This document shows, piece after piece, positions 1 to 6,451 of a stretch of DNA of 13,934 nucleotides. Within the stretch, counting starts at the first letter, position 1. Each line of letters begins with the position of its first letter. The notes under the pieces were generated by a model that was not told the DNA's origin, searched no databases, and worked only from the letters and a program-made list of their open reading frames with translations. The stretch spans positions 1-13,934 of the forward strand of contig CAMWVO010000017.1 in NCBI GenBank assembly GCA_947177695.1. The letters are read 5' to 3'. Source of the stretch: an uncultured Clostridia bacterium (lineage in GTDB: Bacteria > Bacillota > Clostridia > Oscillospirales > Ruminococcaceae). The position numbers and the translations under genes are program-made.

Positions 1-586
1 CTTGGAGGAGGTTGAAAACCCGTCCCTTATGCTTTTGTCGGGACGTCCCACAGGGGTATCAGGAACCTGCGTTGCCTGCATAATCGAGGGCAGCCGCCCC
101 ATTCTTGCGGAGGTTCAGGCTCTTGTGACAAAAAGCAGCTTTTCCGCACCTAAAAGAACCGCCACAGGCTTTGACTATAATCGCCTTGCAATAATCATTG
201 CCGTACTTGAAAAGCGTCTCGGAATGTTCTGCGGAACTCTTGACGTGTACCTGAACATTGTGGGCGGCTTCCGTCTGGACGAGCCTGCGGGAGACCTGCC
301 CGTAGCCCTTGCCATCTACAGCGGTTACTACGACGTACCGATAAACGATAAGCTTATTGCTTTTGGAGAGATCGGTCTGGGCGGAGAGGTAAGAAACACT
401 TCCAACATTTCACAGCGAATAATGGAAGCCGAACGTCTGGGCTTTACCGAGTGCATTATCCCGAAACAGTCCATGCGAAGCATAGACCCAAGCAAGTACA
501 ATATGCACATCTACGGAGTATCCTCTCTGCGGCAGGCATTTGCCGTGGTACAAAAAAATAAAGACAACACCCCCGCCGCTGAGTAA
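1..586 (+). CDS. radA: DNA repair protein RadA, C-terminal part (5' end outside window)
   Basis: RadA is a RecA-like ATPase that promotes branch migration of recombination intermediates. This is the C-terminal third to half of the usual protein of about 455 residues; the zinc finger, Walker motifs and KNRFG motif lie upstream of the window. Visible are the conserved stretch beginning VENPSLMLL, then EGSRPILAEVQALV, the FDYNRLAIIIAVLEKR block, and the Lon-protease-like domain with LNIVGGFRLDEPAGDL and FGEIGLGGEVR. As in other RadA proteins, this Lon-like fold is used as a scaffold and not as a protease. The reading frame is open to the first base, so any start codon seen here is internal. The gene ends at a TAA inside a terminator stem and faces the V-ATPase operon convergently. 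Identification is firm from family motifs. Confidence 0.95.
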   Translation, partial: LEEVENPSLMLLSGRPTGVSGTCVACIIEGSRPILAEVQALVTKSSFSAPKRTATGFDYNRLAIIIAVLEKRLGMFCGTLDVYLNIVGGFRLDEPAGDLPVALAIYSGYYDVPINDKLIAFGEIGLGGEVRNTSNISQRIMEAERLGFTECIIPKQSMRSIDPSKYNMHIYGVSSLRQAFAVVQKNKDNTPAAE

Positions 587-600
587 TTCAGCCGCGGGGG
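570..600. terminator. Bidirectional terminator hairpin between convergent radA and atpD
   Basis: Bases 570-582 pair with 588-600 in a GC-rich stem of 13 positions with one C-C mismatch (577/593) and a 5-base loop. The radA stop codon (584-586) lies in the loop. Read on the minus strand, the stem is followed by a T-rich tail containing seven consecutive T (552-558), so it should terminate the V-ATPase transcript well. On the plus strand the tail (TCTCATTTG) is weaker. Confidence 0.85.
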
Positions 601-616
601 TCTCATTTGTCGGTAA

Positions 617-1264
617 TTATATTCTTGATTTGCTTTTCACGGTGTACTTTTTCTTGCGCTGCTTCTGAGCCTTGATGACTTTCATGCGCGAAAATTCCTC
701 GCGCTCTTTTTCTTCAAGGTTGTCTGTGATATATCTGACAACGCTTTCATACCGCGGGATAACGATATTCTGTAAAGCGTTTGCCCTTGTCTGGGTCTTG
801 CGTATGGAGTTTGTCAGCCTGTAAATGCTGTTCTCCACCTCGGCAAGGACGGCGGTCATGTACTTTACCTTTTCAAAGCAGATGTACGCCTGATCCACAT
901 TAGAGTCGGTATTCTGCAAGCCGTAGTTGAGTACGGGCTTTCTCTGCTCTATGGTAAGTGTCGGAAGCTCGCAGCCCATTACGCTTCTGTAGGACATCTG
1001 AAGCGTGTTGTCAACTGGGACAGCGTTTGCAACATTTTCGATAACTCCCCTTGCGATATTCGCCATCTGGAGCGCGGAGTAAGCCTTGACATAAGTTTCG
1101 TCGATAGTTCCGCAGATAGATTTTGCGGTATCCACCAGTGTCATAAGCTCGCGTATCAGAATGTTGCGCTTTTTGTCAAGAAGCTCATATCCAAGCTTCG
1201 CAAGCGACAGAGATTTTTGGGTATTAAGAAGATTTCCCTTGGTCGGAAAAACCTGGTCAGCCAT
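617..1264 (-). CDS. atpD: V-type ATP synthase subunit D (central shaft)
   Basis: Subunit D is the long antiparallel coiled coil that forms the rotor axle inside the A3B3 head, together with subunit F. The 215-residue length is usual. The N-terminus has the family signature PTKGNLL followed by a helix with LAKLGYELLDKKRNIL. The C-terminal helix has TQTRANALQNIVIPRY and LEEKEREEFSRMKVIKAQK, then a basic tail. The start is fixed by a near-perfect AAAGGAGGT ribosome binding site just upstream. It is the last gene of the operon, separated from subunit B by an inserted NUDIX gene, with 51 bases between the NUDIX stop and this start. Nothing looks damaged. The gene ends 16 bases before the shared terminator stem. 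Confidence 0.96.
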   Translation of the reverse strand: MADQVFPTKGNLLNTQKSLSLAKLGYELLDKKRNILIRELMTLVDTAKSICGTIDETYVKAYSALQMANIARGVIENVANAVPVDNTLQMSYRSVMGCELPTLTIEQRKPVLNYGLQNTDSNVDQAYICFEKVKYMTAVLAEVENSIYRLTNSIRKTQTRANALQNIVIPRYESVVRYITDNLEEKEREEFSRMKVIKAQKQRKKKYTVKSKSRI

Positions 1265-1315
1265 AAATACGACCTCCTTTTAAAGCATTTTAAAAACTGA
1301 TTTTAAGCCTTGCGG

Positions 1316-1807
1316 TCATGATTCCGATAATTCAAAAAATTCTACTTTGTCAGTATTTGAAATACCGATATATGTTTTATCGTTATACCGACCGGTCGCA
1401 CAGTAATGCTCCATTACATATTTTGCAGTATGCGGCATTTCCAATGAATGTATATCGTCCAAATGAAACCATTTGCATACGCCCTCATTAGAAATCAAAT
1501 CATCGCGCAAATCTTTTTTAATATCAGCAAAAAAATAATAATTCTGCCTGATCTCCCCATTGGTTTTTCTCAATGTAATATAACGCAGCATTAAGTTTTC
1601 AATGTCCGACGGCTCAAGACCGAGTTCCTCGTTCATTTCCCTTAATACGCAGGCTTTCGCGTCATTCAATTCATCATTTTCAAAATGACCGCCTGCCGAA
1701 CCTATCCAAACATTATTGACAACTTTACCGCCCTGTCGATAAAGAAGAAAGATGTTTTCTCCTTTCAACAGATAAATACACGTCATATTTCTCAATTTGC
1801 CTTCCAT
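1316..1807 (-). CDS. NUDIX hydrolase inside the V-ATPase operon
   Basis: NUDIX enzymes hydrolyse nucleoside diphosphates linked to another group, using a metal-binding Nudix box. Here the box runs from G40 through E46 to R56-E57, E60-E61 and G63-L64, ending REMNEELGL. Nine residues separate E46 from R56 where the textbook motif has seven, so the loop is two longer. The catalytic acidic residues are otherwise present. The 163-residue protein is a single domain, and its substrate cannot be read from sequence. It sits 39 bases downstream of atpB and 51 bases upstream of atpD, in the same direction, with no promoter or terminator I can see, so co-transcription is likely. A hand count over 1321-1800 gives 176 G/C of 480 (about 37%), clearly below sampled atpB lines (50-58%), which suggests a later insertion. 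The ribosome binding site is weak (GGGTGAAA). Confidence 0.9.
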   Translation of the reverse strand: MEGKLRNMTCIYLLKGENIFLLYRQGGKVVNNVWIGSAGGHFENDELNDAKACVLREMNEELGLEPSDIENLMLRYITLRKTNGEIRQNYYFFADIKKDLRDDLISNEGVCKWFHLDDIHSLEMPHTAKYVMEHYCATGRYNDKTYIGISNTDKVEFFELSES

Positions 1808-1846
1808 AACAGTTTCACCCGTAAAACTTATTTTGCGTGAGTAACT

Positions 1847-3241
1847 TTACTCAAACAGCTCAGCAGTGTTCGGATTGTATTTTTCATTGAGAACCTTTTC
1901 GTTTACCCTGTCAAGAGCCGATTTCGGGAGCAGCGAAAGCAGATTCCAGCCCAGATCGAGCGTTTCGTCGATAGAGCGGTTTTCGTCAGGACGCTGACTT
2001 ACAAAGTACTTTTCAAACTTTTTGCCGAATTCGATATACGCCTTGTCAAGCTCGGAAAGCTCATCTTCGCCGATAACCGAAGCCAGTGCCCTTGCGTCCA
2101 TAACCTTTGCGTAGCAGGCAAAAAGCTGGTTGGAAACGTCCGAGTGATCAGAACGAGTGTAGCCTTCGCCGATACCGTCCTTCATCAGACGTGAAAGCGA
2201 CGGCAGAACCGAGATCGGAGGATAAATTCCCGACTGGTCAAGTCCCCTGTCGAGAACTATCTGTCCCTCTGTGATGTAGCCCGTAAGGTCGGGAACAGGG
2301 TGAGTAATATCGTCGTTAGGCATGGTCAAAATAGGTATCTGCGTTACTGAACCCTCGGAGCCTTTTATAACTCCTGCACGCTCATACAGCGAAGCAAGGT
2401 CGGAATACAGGTATCCGGGGAAGCCCTTACGTCCGGGAATTTCTCCCTTTGAGGAGGAGAACTCACGGACAGCCTCGGCATAGGAGGTCATATCGGTAAG
2501 GATTACCAGAATGTGCATATTTTTCTCAAACGCCAGATATTCAGCTGCCGTAAGCGCACATCTCGGCGTAAGGATACGCTCGATGATCGGGTCGTTGGAA
2601 AGATTAAGGAACATAGCAACTCTTTGCAGAACTCCGCTTTCCTCAAAGCTTCTGCGGAAATAGTCCGCAACATCGTTTTTAACGCCCATAGCCGCAAAAA
2701 CTACAGCGAACTCCTGACCGCTTTCCTCCGCGATCTCAGCCTGACGTACTATCTGTACCGCAAGCTTGTTGTGGGAAAGTCCCGAACCCGAAAAAATAGG
2801 AAGCTTCTGTCCTCTGATAAGGGTCATAAGCGCGTCAACGGAGGAAATTCCCGTGTGGATATAGTTTCTCGGATAGGAACGTGAAACAGGGTTAAGCGGC
2901 TTTCCGTTAATATCGGCGGTTTTCTCGGCGTAGATATCTCCCAGACCGTCAACAGGTCTGCCTGCGCCGTTGAAAACTCTTCCCAAAATTTCAGGAGAAA
3001 GAGGCATTTCCATAGGCTTGCCCATAAAACGCGTTCTTGTATTTTTAAGGGACAAACCGTTCGTTCCCTCAAATACCTGCAAAACGGCTTTGTTTCCCGA
3101 AATCTCAACCACACGTCCCAATCTTGCAGAACCGTCGTCAAGACGGATATCCACGACCTCGTCAAAAGACGCACCCTCAACGCCGTCAAGCACAACGAGA
3201 GGTCCGTTAATTTCATTTAATCCAACATATTGCAGATTCAT
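1847..3241 (-). CDS. atpB: V-type ATP synthase subunit B (non-catalytic head subunit)
   Basis: Subunit B alternates with subunit A in the A3B3 head, contributing non-catalytic interfaces and the arginine finger to the catalytic sites. The 464-residue length is normal. The N-terminal beta-barrel begins LNEINGPLVVLDGV. The nucleotide-fold domain has the expected degenerate P-loop FSGSGLSHNKL (about 150-160), lacking the GKT of subunit A. The conserved LTDMTSYAEAVRE (248-260), PGRKGFPGYLYSDL and LPSLSRLMKDGIG (346-358) follow, with the likely arginine finger at R351. The gene starts two bases after the atpA stop. Its ribosome binding site CGGAGGTC lies inside the atpA 3' end, which points to coupled translation. 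The opposite-strand open frames across this gene are shadows. Confidence 0.97.
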   Translation of the reverse strand: MNLQYVGLNEINGPLVVLDGVEGASFDEVVDIRLDDGSARLGRVVEISGNKAVLQVFEGTNGLSLKNTRTRFMGKPMEMPLSPEILGRVFNGAGRPVDGLGDIYAEKTADINGKPLNPVSRSYPRNYIHTGISSVDALMTLIRGQKLPIFSGSGLSHNKLAVQIVRQAEIAEESGQEFAVVFAAMGVKNDVADYFRRSFEESGVLQRVAMFLNLSNDPIIERILTPRCALTAAEYLAFEKNMHILVILTDMTSYAEAVREFSSSKGEIPGRKGFPGYLYSDLASLYERAGVIKGSEGSVTQIPILTMPNDDITHPVPDLTGYITEGQIVLDRGLDQSGIYPPISVLPSLSRLMKDGIGEGYTRSDHSDVSNQLFACYAKVMDARALASVIGEDELSELDKAYIEFGKKFEKYFVSQRPDENRSIDETLDLGWNLLSLLPKSALDRVNEKVLNEKYNPNTAELFE

Positions 3242-3243
3242 TA

Positions 3244-5007
3244 CTATATGACCTCCGTTTCCAGTACGCTTACCTGCTTTGAAATTTCCTCGGCAAGGTC
3301 TTTAAAGAGCTGAGGCTTGTCGTTCGGGATATCGTATTTCATTTTTATGACTTTCTCAAACAGTCCTGTAGCAGTAACTGCGCTTACGGTAACTCCCCTG
3401 CTCACCGCTTCGGCGCACCTGTCGTACAGTTCCAGAATTATTCCCATCATGTTGAACTGCTTTTCAAGCGGTACATAGGTGTCGTCCTTATGGTAAGCAT
3501 TCTGCTGCAAAAATCCCACGCGAACAACTCTCGCGATCTCAATGACAAGCTTTTGATCTTCGGGAAGAACGTCCGAACCGATAAGCTTAACGATCTCCAT
3601 AAGCTTGTTTTCCTCATGGAGAATATTGGCAATTCTTTGACGGTACGCCAAAAAATCGGGACTTACCTTTTCACCGTAATAGTCGGCAAGATCGTCAATA
3701 TACTCGGAATAGCTGTCGTTCCAGTTGATTGCGGGATAGTGTCTCGCATACGCGAGGGACTTATCCAGCGCCCAGAAGCAGCGTACAAAACGCTTTGTGT
3801 TCTGTGTAACAGGCTCGGAGAAGTCCGAACCCTGCGGAGAAACCGCTCCTATGATAGATACAGAACCCTCTTTGCCGCTTAATGTCTCAACATATCCCGC
3901 ACGCTCGTAGAACTCGGAAATTCTCGACGGCAGATAGGCGGGAAAGCCCTCTTCCGCTGGCATTTCTTCAAGACGTCCGCTTATCTCACGGAGAGCCTCC
4001 GCCCAACGTGATGTGGAGTCTGCCATAATAGCAATGTGATAACCCATATCGCGGTAATATTCTGCAAGTGTGATACCCGTATAGATGGAAGCCTCACGAG
4101 CGGCAACAGGCATATTGGAAGTGTTGGCGATAAGCACAGTTCTGTCGGTAAGGGATTTTCCCGTTCTGGGATCCACAAGCTCGGAAAATTCCTCAAGAAC
4201 CTGCGTCATCTCGTTACCGCGCTCACCGCAGCCGATGTACACAATAATATCCGCATCGCACCATTTTGCAAGCTGGTGCTGGGTCATGGTCTTGCCAGTG
4301 CCGAAACCTCCGGGAACAGCGGCAGTACCGCCTTTTGCGATAGGAGCGATAGTGTCTATAACACGCTGTCCCGTAACAAGAGGCATACTGATAGGCAGTC
4401 TCTCCTTAAAGGGACGGCTTTTCTTGATAGGCCACTTCTGAGCCAGCGTAAGCGTTACGGTTTTTCCGTCGTCCGTTTTCAGCTCGGCTATCTTGTCGGT
4501 AATTCTGTACCAGCCGTTTTTAGCCGTCCATACGACTTCTCCGCAAACGTTCGGAGGAACCATGCTGCGGTGTTCTATAACGGGCGTTTCGGGACAGGTC
4601 GCAAATATCTGTCCGCCCTCCAGACGGTCTCCGACTTCGACTGTAACAGTAACTTCAAATCTTTTTGATGTATCCAGCGCAGGAACGTTAGCTCCCTCAG
4701 CAATAAACGCGCCGCTCAGCTCCTCAAGCTTTTTCAGAGGACGTTCTATACCGTCAAAAATATTTGTTAAAATTCCGGGACCCAGCGTTGCGGACATAGG
4801 CATACCGCTGCCTTCCACAGGCTCGCCTGGCTTCAGACCGGTCGTGGACTCGTATACCTGAATGGTAGTCTCCTCCGAGCTTATGCCGATGACCTCGCCA
4901 ATAAGACGCTTTTCGCCCACGTATACCATTTCAAGCATGGAAAAATCCTTGGTGTCCCTCACCTTGACAACAGGTCCGTTTATGGAAAAAATTGTGTTCA
5001 AATCCAT
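3244..5007 (-). CDS. atpA: V-type ATP synthase subunit A (catalytic head subunit)
   Basis: Subunit A carries the catalytic nucleotide sites of the rotary ATPase. Domains in order are the N-terminal beta-barrel (INGPVVKVRD), the bulge domain specific to A-type subunits (about 110-195), the nucleotide-binding core and the C-terminal helical bundle. Walker A is GGFGTGKT (233-240), the catalytic glutamate lies in GERGNEM (E262), and the Walker B strand leads into MADSTSRWAEALRE (328-341). PQGSDFSEPVTQNT (391-404) and DSYSEY (431-436) are also conserved. The 587-residue length is usual. The annotated ATG stands only one base from a strong GGAGG (5009-5013), which is unusually close; a TTG two codons later (5001) has ideal 7-base spacing and could be the true start. 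It is followed two bases later by atpB. Confidence 0.97.
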   Translation of the reverse strand: MDLNTIFSINGPVVKVRDTKDFSMLEMVYVGEKRLIGEVIGISSEETTIQVYESTTGLKPGEPVEGSGMPMSATLGPGILTNIFDGIERPLKKLEELSGAFIAEGANVPALDTSKRFEVTVTVEVGDRLEGGQIFATCPETPVIEHRSMVPPNVCGEVVWTAKNGWYRITDKIAELKTDDGKTVTLTLAQKWPIKKSRPFKERLPISMPLVTGQRVIDTIAPIAKGGTAAVPGGFGTGKTMTQHQLAKWCDADIIVYIGCGERGNEMTQVLEEFSELVDPRTGKSLTDRTVLIANTSNMPVAAREASIYTGITLAEYYRDMGYHIAIMADSTSRWAEALREISGRLEEMPAEEGFPAYLPSRISEFYERAGYVETLSGKEGSVSIIGAVSPQGSDFSEPVTQNTKRFVRCFWALDKSLAYARHYPAINWNDSYSEYIDDLADYYGEKVSPDFLAYRQRIANILHEENKLMEIVKLIGSDVLPEDQKLVIEIARVVRVGFLQQNAYHKDDTYVPLEKQFNMMGIILELYDRCAEAVSRGVTVSAVTATGLFEKVIKMKYDIPNDKPQLFKDLAEEISKQVSVLETEVI

Positions 5008-5008
5008 A

Positions 5009-5013
5009 CCTCC
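5009..5013 (-). promoter_or_regulatory. Ribosome binding site unusually close to the atpA ATG
   Basis: The minus strand reads AAGGAGGT immediately before ATG 5007-5005, leaving one base between GGAGG and the start codon. The third codon, TTG at 5001-4999, lies 7 bases from GGAGG, the usual spacing. The site therefore leaves the real start undecided between a 587-residue and a 585-residue protein. Confidence 0.6.
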
Positions 5014-5035
5014 TTACTAAGAGATGATGCCCGCA

Positions 5036-5623
5036 TTACTCCGCAAAGACATTTTTTCCCGTGAAAGTGCGTCTTTGCTCCTCAACAGCCGAGTCGAAAG
5101 TTCTGTCTGCGATAGTGCCTTTTTCGGCATTGTAAACAGCCAGTCCGCCCAGACGTATTTTCTCGTCAGGAGAAAATTTTGCATTGCAGGACGGGATAGC
5201 CTTTTTCAGCGTGTCGGCGTACTTCATATCATCGGGCGCAAGGAAAACCTCGGAGCCGTCCGAAACGTGCATAAGCAGCAGATTTTTTACCAGCAGATTA
5301 ACATATTTCTGATCATTGCGAAACTCGCAAAGTCTTTTTTCCACAGCTGCAAAAACCTTATCCGCAAGCTCATCACGGTGCGCTATGACCGATTTTTTCA
5401 TATTCAGCTCCGCCTTTGAAACGTCCCTGACATAGCTGCCGCCGTCCTTTTTGGAACCCGATACCGCGCTCTTGGACGGTTTCTCCGCCGAATAATTCTC
5501 CGCTTCCGCAAGAATGGATGCTTTTCTGTTCTCAGCGTCCGCAAGAATACGGTTTACCTTGCCGTCAATGTCGTCGTTTACCGCGTCGATGAACACCTGC
5601 AGCTTTTTGTTGATATTATCCAT
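5036..5623 (-). CDS. atpE: V-type ATP synthase subunit E (peripheral stalk)
   Basis: Subunit E pairs with the H/G-type coiled coil to form the peripheral stalk that holds the head against rotation. The 195-residue protein starts MDNINKKLQVF. It has an N-terminal charged helix (ILADAENRKASILAEAENYSAE), a Ser/Lys/Gly-rich stretch, a second helix, and the C-terminal domain with IRLGGLAVYNAEKGTIADRTFDSAVEE, which matches the family ending GG-x-dG-x-i-d-x-Tfd. A seven-codon longer version from a TTG at 5644 is possible, but the ATG at 5623 is the better codon and has a modest AGTGGA site upstream. It lies 34 bases after subunit F and 28 before subunit A. The order F then E is reversed relative to the Thermus and Enterococcus operons. 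Confidence 0.9.
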   Translation of the reverse strand: MDNINKKLQVFIDAVNDDIDGKVNRILADAENRKASILAEAENYSAEKPSKSAVSGSKKDGGSYVRDVSKAELNMKKSVIAHRDELADKVFAAVEKRLCEFRNDQKYVNLLVKNLLLMHVSDGSEVFLAPDDMKYADTLKKAIPSCNAKFSPDEKIRLGGLAVYNAEKGTIADRTFDSAVEEQRRTFTGKNVFAE

Positions 5624-5657
5624 AAGAATTCCACTTTCAGGCAAAACCCGTTATTGT

Positions 5658-5966
5658 CTACAGCTTTAAGCCGATAGCGGACTCGATATATTTCGATATC
5701 GTACCGTTGATGTTCGACGTTGCGTGACGGTCGGGAATTTCCACAATAAGCGGCTGCCTGCGGTTCAGCTTGTAGTCGTAAACAAGCTCCCTGCAAAGCT
5801 TTACCAGCTTTTCGGTAATGAGGATCACCGCAACGTCCCTGTCGTCCGCCGCGCTAAGCAGAGCCTCGCGCACCTCTTCGGGCTTATGAACAACAACGCC
5901 CTCGATACCCGCAAGTCTCATTCCTATCTGCGTATCCACATTATCGCTTATTAAGTAAAAGCGCAT
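5658..5966 (-). CDS. atpF: V-type ATP synthase subunit F (central stalk)
   Basis: Subunit F is a small Rossmann-like protein bound to subunit D in the rotor, and it modulates ATPase activity. The 102-residue protein begins MRFYLISDNVDTQIGMRLAG, matching the family pattern of a beta strand, then GD/SD-x-dT and GfRLaGi. VAVILITEKLV and PLIVEIPDR follow, both typical of the family. The start is set by a good GGAGGC site 8 bases upstream. A longer reading from 6044 would overlap the K subunit coding region and adds residues with no family resemblance, so I reject it. The gene lies 13 bases downstream of atpK and upstream of atpE. Confidence 0.93.
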   Translation of the reverse strand: MRFYLISDNVDTQIGMRLAGIEGVVVHKPEEVREALLSAADDRDVAVILITEKLVKLCRELVYDYKLNRRQPLIVEIPDRHATSNINGTISKYIESAIGLKL

Positions 5967-5979
5967 AACAGCCTCCGTT

Positions 5980-6432
5980 TTAAACAAACAGCATACACAA
6001 AGCAACGATAAATCCGTAAAGCGCACAAGCCTCGCCCAGAGCAACGAAGATCAGAGCCTTCGAGAACGACTTGGGATCCTCGCTTACCGCGCCTATAGCC
6101 GCAGGAGCAGCTGCCGCAATAGCAATACCGCCGCCGATAGCGCCCAGACCTACAGCAAGAGCGGAAGCAATATACATCAGTCCGTCAGTACCGCCCTTGT
6201 CCTCTTCCTCAGCTTCGGCAGTAACAGAAGCGCTGTCATTTTCATTTGCTGCATAAGCATTCAGTCCGAAAGGAAGTACGGCACAGATAGTCATTACTCC
6301 GAAAAATGCACAGAAATTTGCCAGAAAAGCGTTCCTGATAGATTTGCCGCTCTTGCGCTTTTTGATTGCGGAAATGATAGGCAGCATAAGAAGTCCTACT
6401 ACAACTGCGGGAATCAGAAAATAAATAAGCAT
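5980..6432 (-). CDS. atpK: V-type ATP synthase subunit K/c (rotor ring proteolipid) with N-terminal leader
   Basis: This is the proteolipid that forms the membrane rotor ring and carries the ion. Of 150 residues, the C-terminal part (about 85-150) is one c-subunit hairpin: a glycine- and alanine-rich helix with GLGAIGGGIA, the polar loop SEDPKS, and a helix ALGEACALYG with the ion-binding glutamate E134. The N-terminal 61 residues contain two hydrophobic stretches (about 2-22 and 35-57) around a basic loop KKRKSGK, ending with an AYA motif before an acidic linker rich in E and D. This looks like a signal-peptide-type leader, as in several clostridial c-subunits, not the duplicated four-helix NtpK of Enterococcus. 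The start at ATG 6432 has GGAGGA at good spacing; an upstream TTG (6447) overlaps that site. It lies between subunits I and F. Confidence 0.92.
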   Translation of the reverse strand: MLIYFLIPAVVVGLLMLPIISAIKKRKSGKSIRNAFLANFCAFFGVMTICAVLPFGLNAYAANENDSASVTAEAEEEDKGGTDGLMYIASALAVGLGAIGGGIAIAAAAPAAIGAVSEDPKSFSKALIFVALGEACALYGFIVALCMLFV

Positions 6433-6451
6433 AACAAAATCCTCCAAACAA

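Noticed and set aside
4036..4668. 210-residue open frame on the plus strand opposite atpA
   Set aside because: Shadow of the catalytic subunit gene; its composition mirrors the reverse complement of conserved ATPase codons.
5967..6044. 26-residue N-terminal extension of subunit F
   Set aside because: It overlaps the end of atpK, lacks family resemblance, and the MRFYLIS start has a better ribosome binding site.
6241..6432. N-terminal half of the K subunit as a duplicated c-hairpin (NtpK-like)
   Set aside because: It lacks the Gly/Ala-rich packing helix and polar loop of a c-hairpin and instead has a basic loop and an AxA cleavage-like motif.
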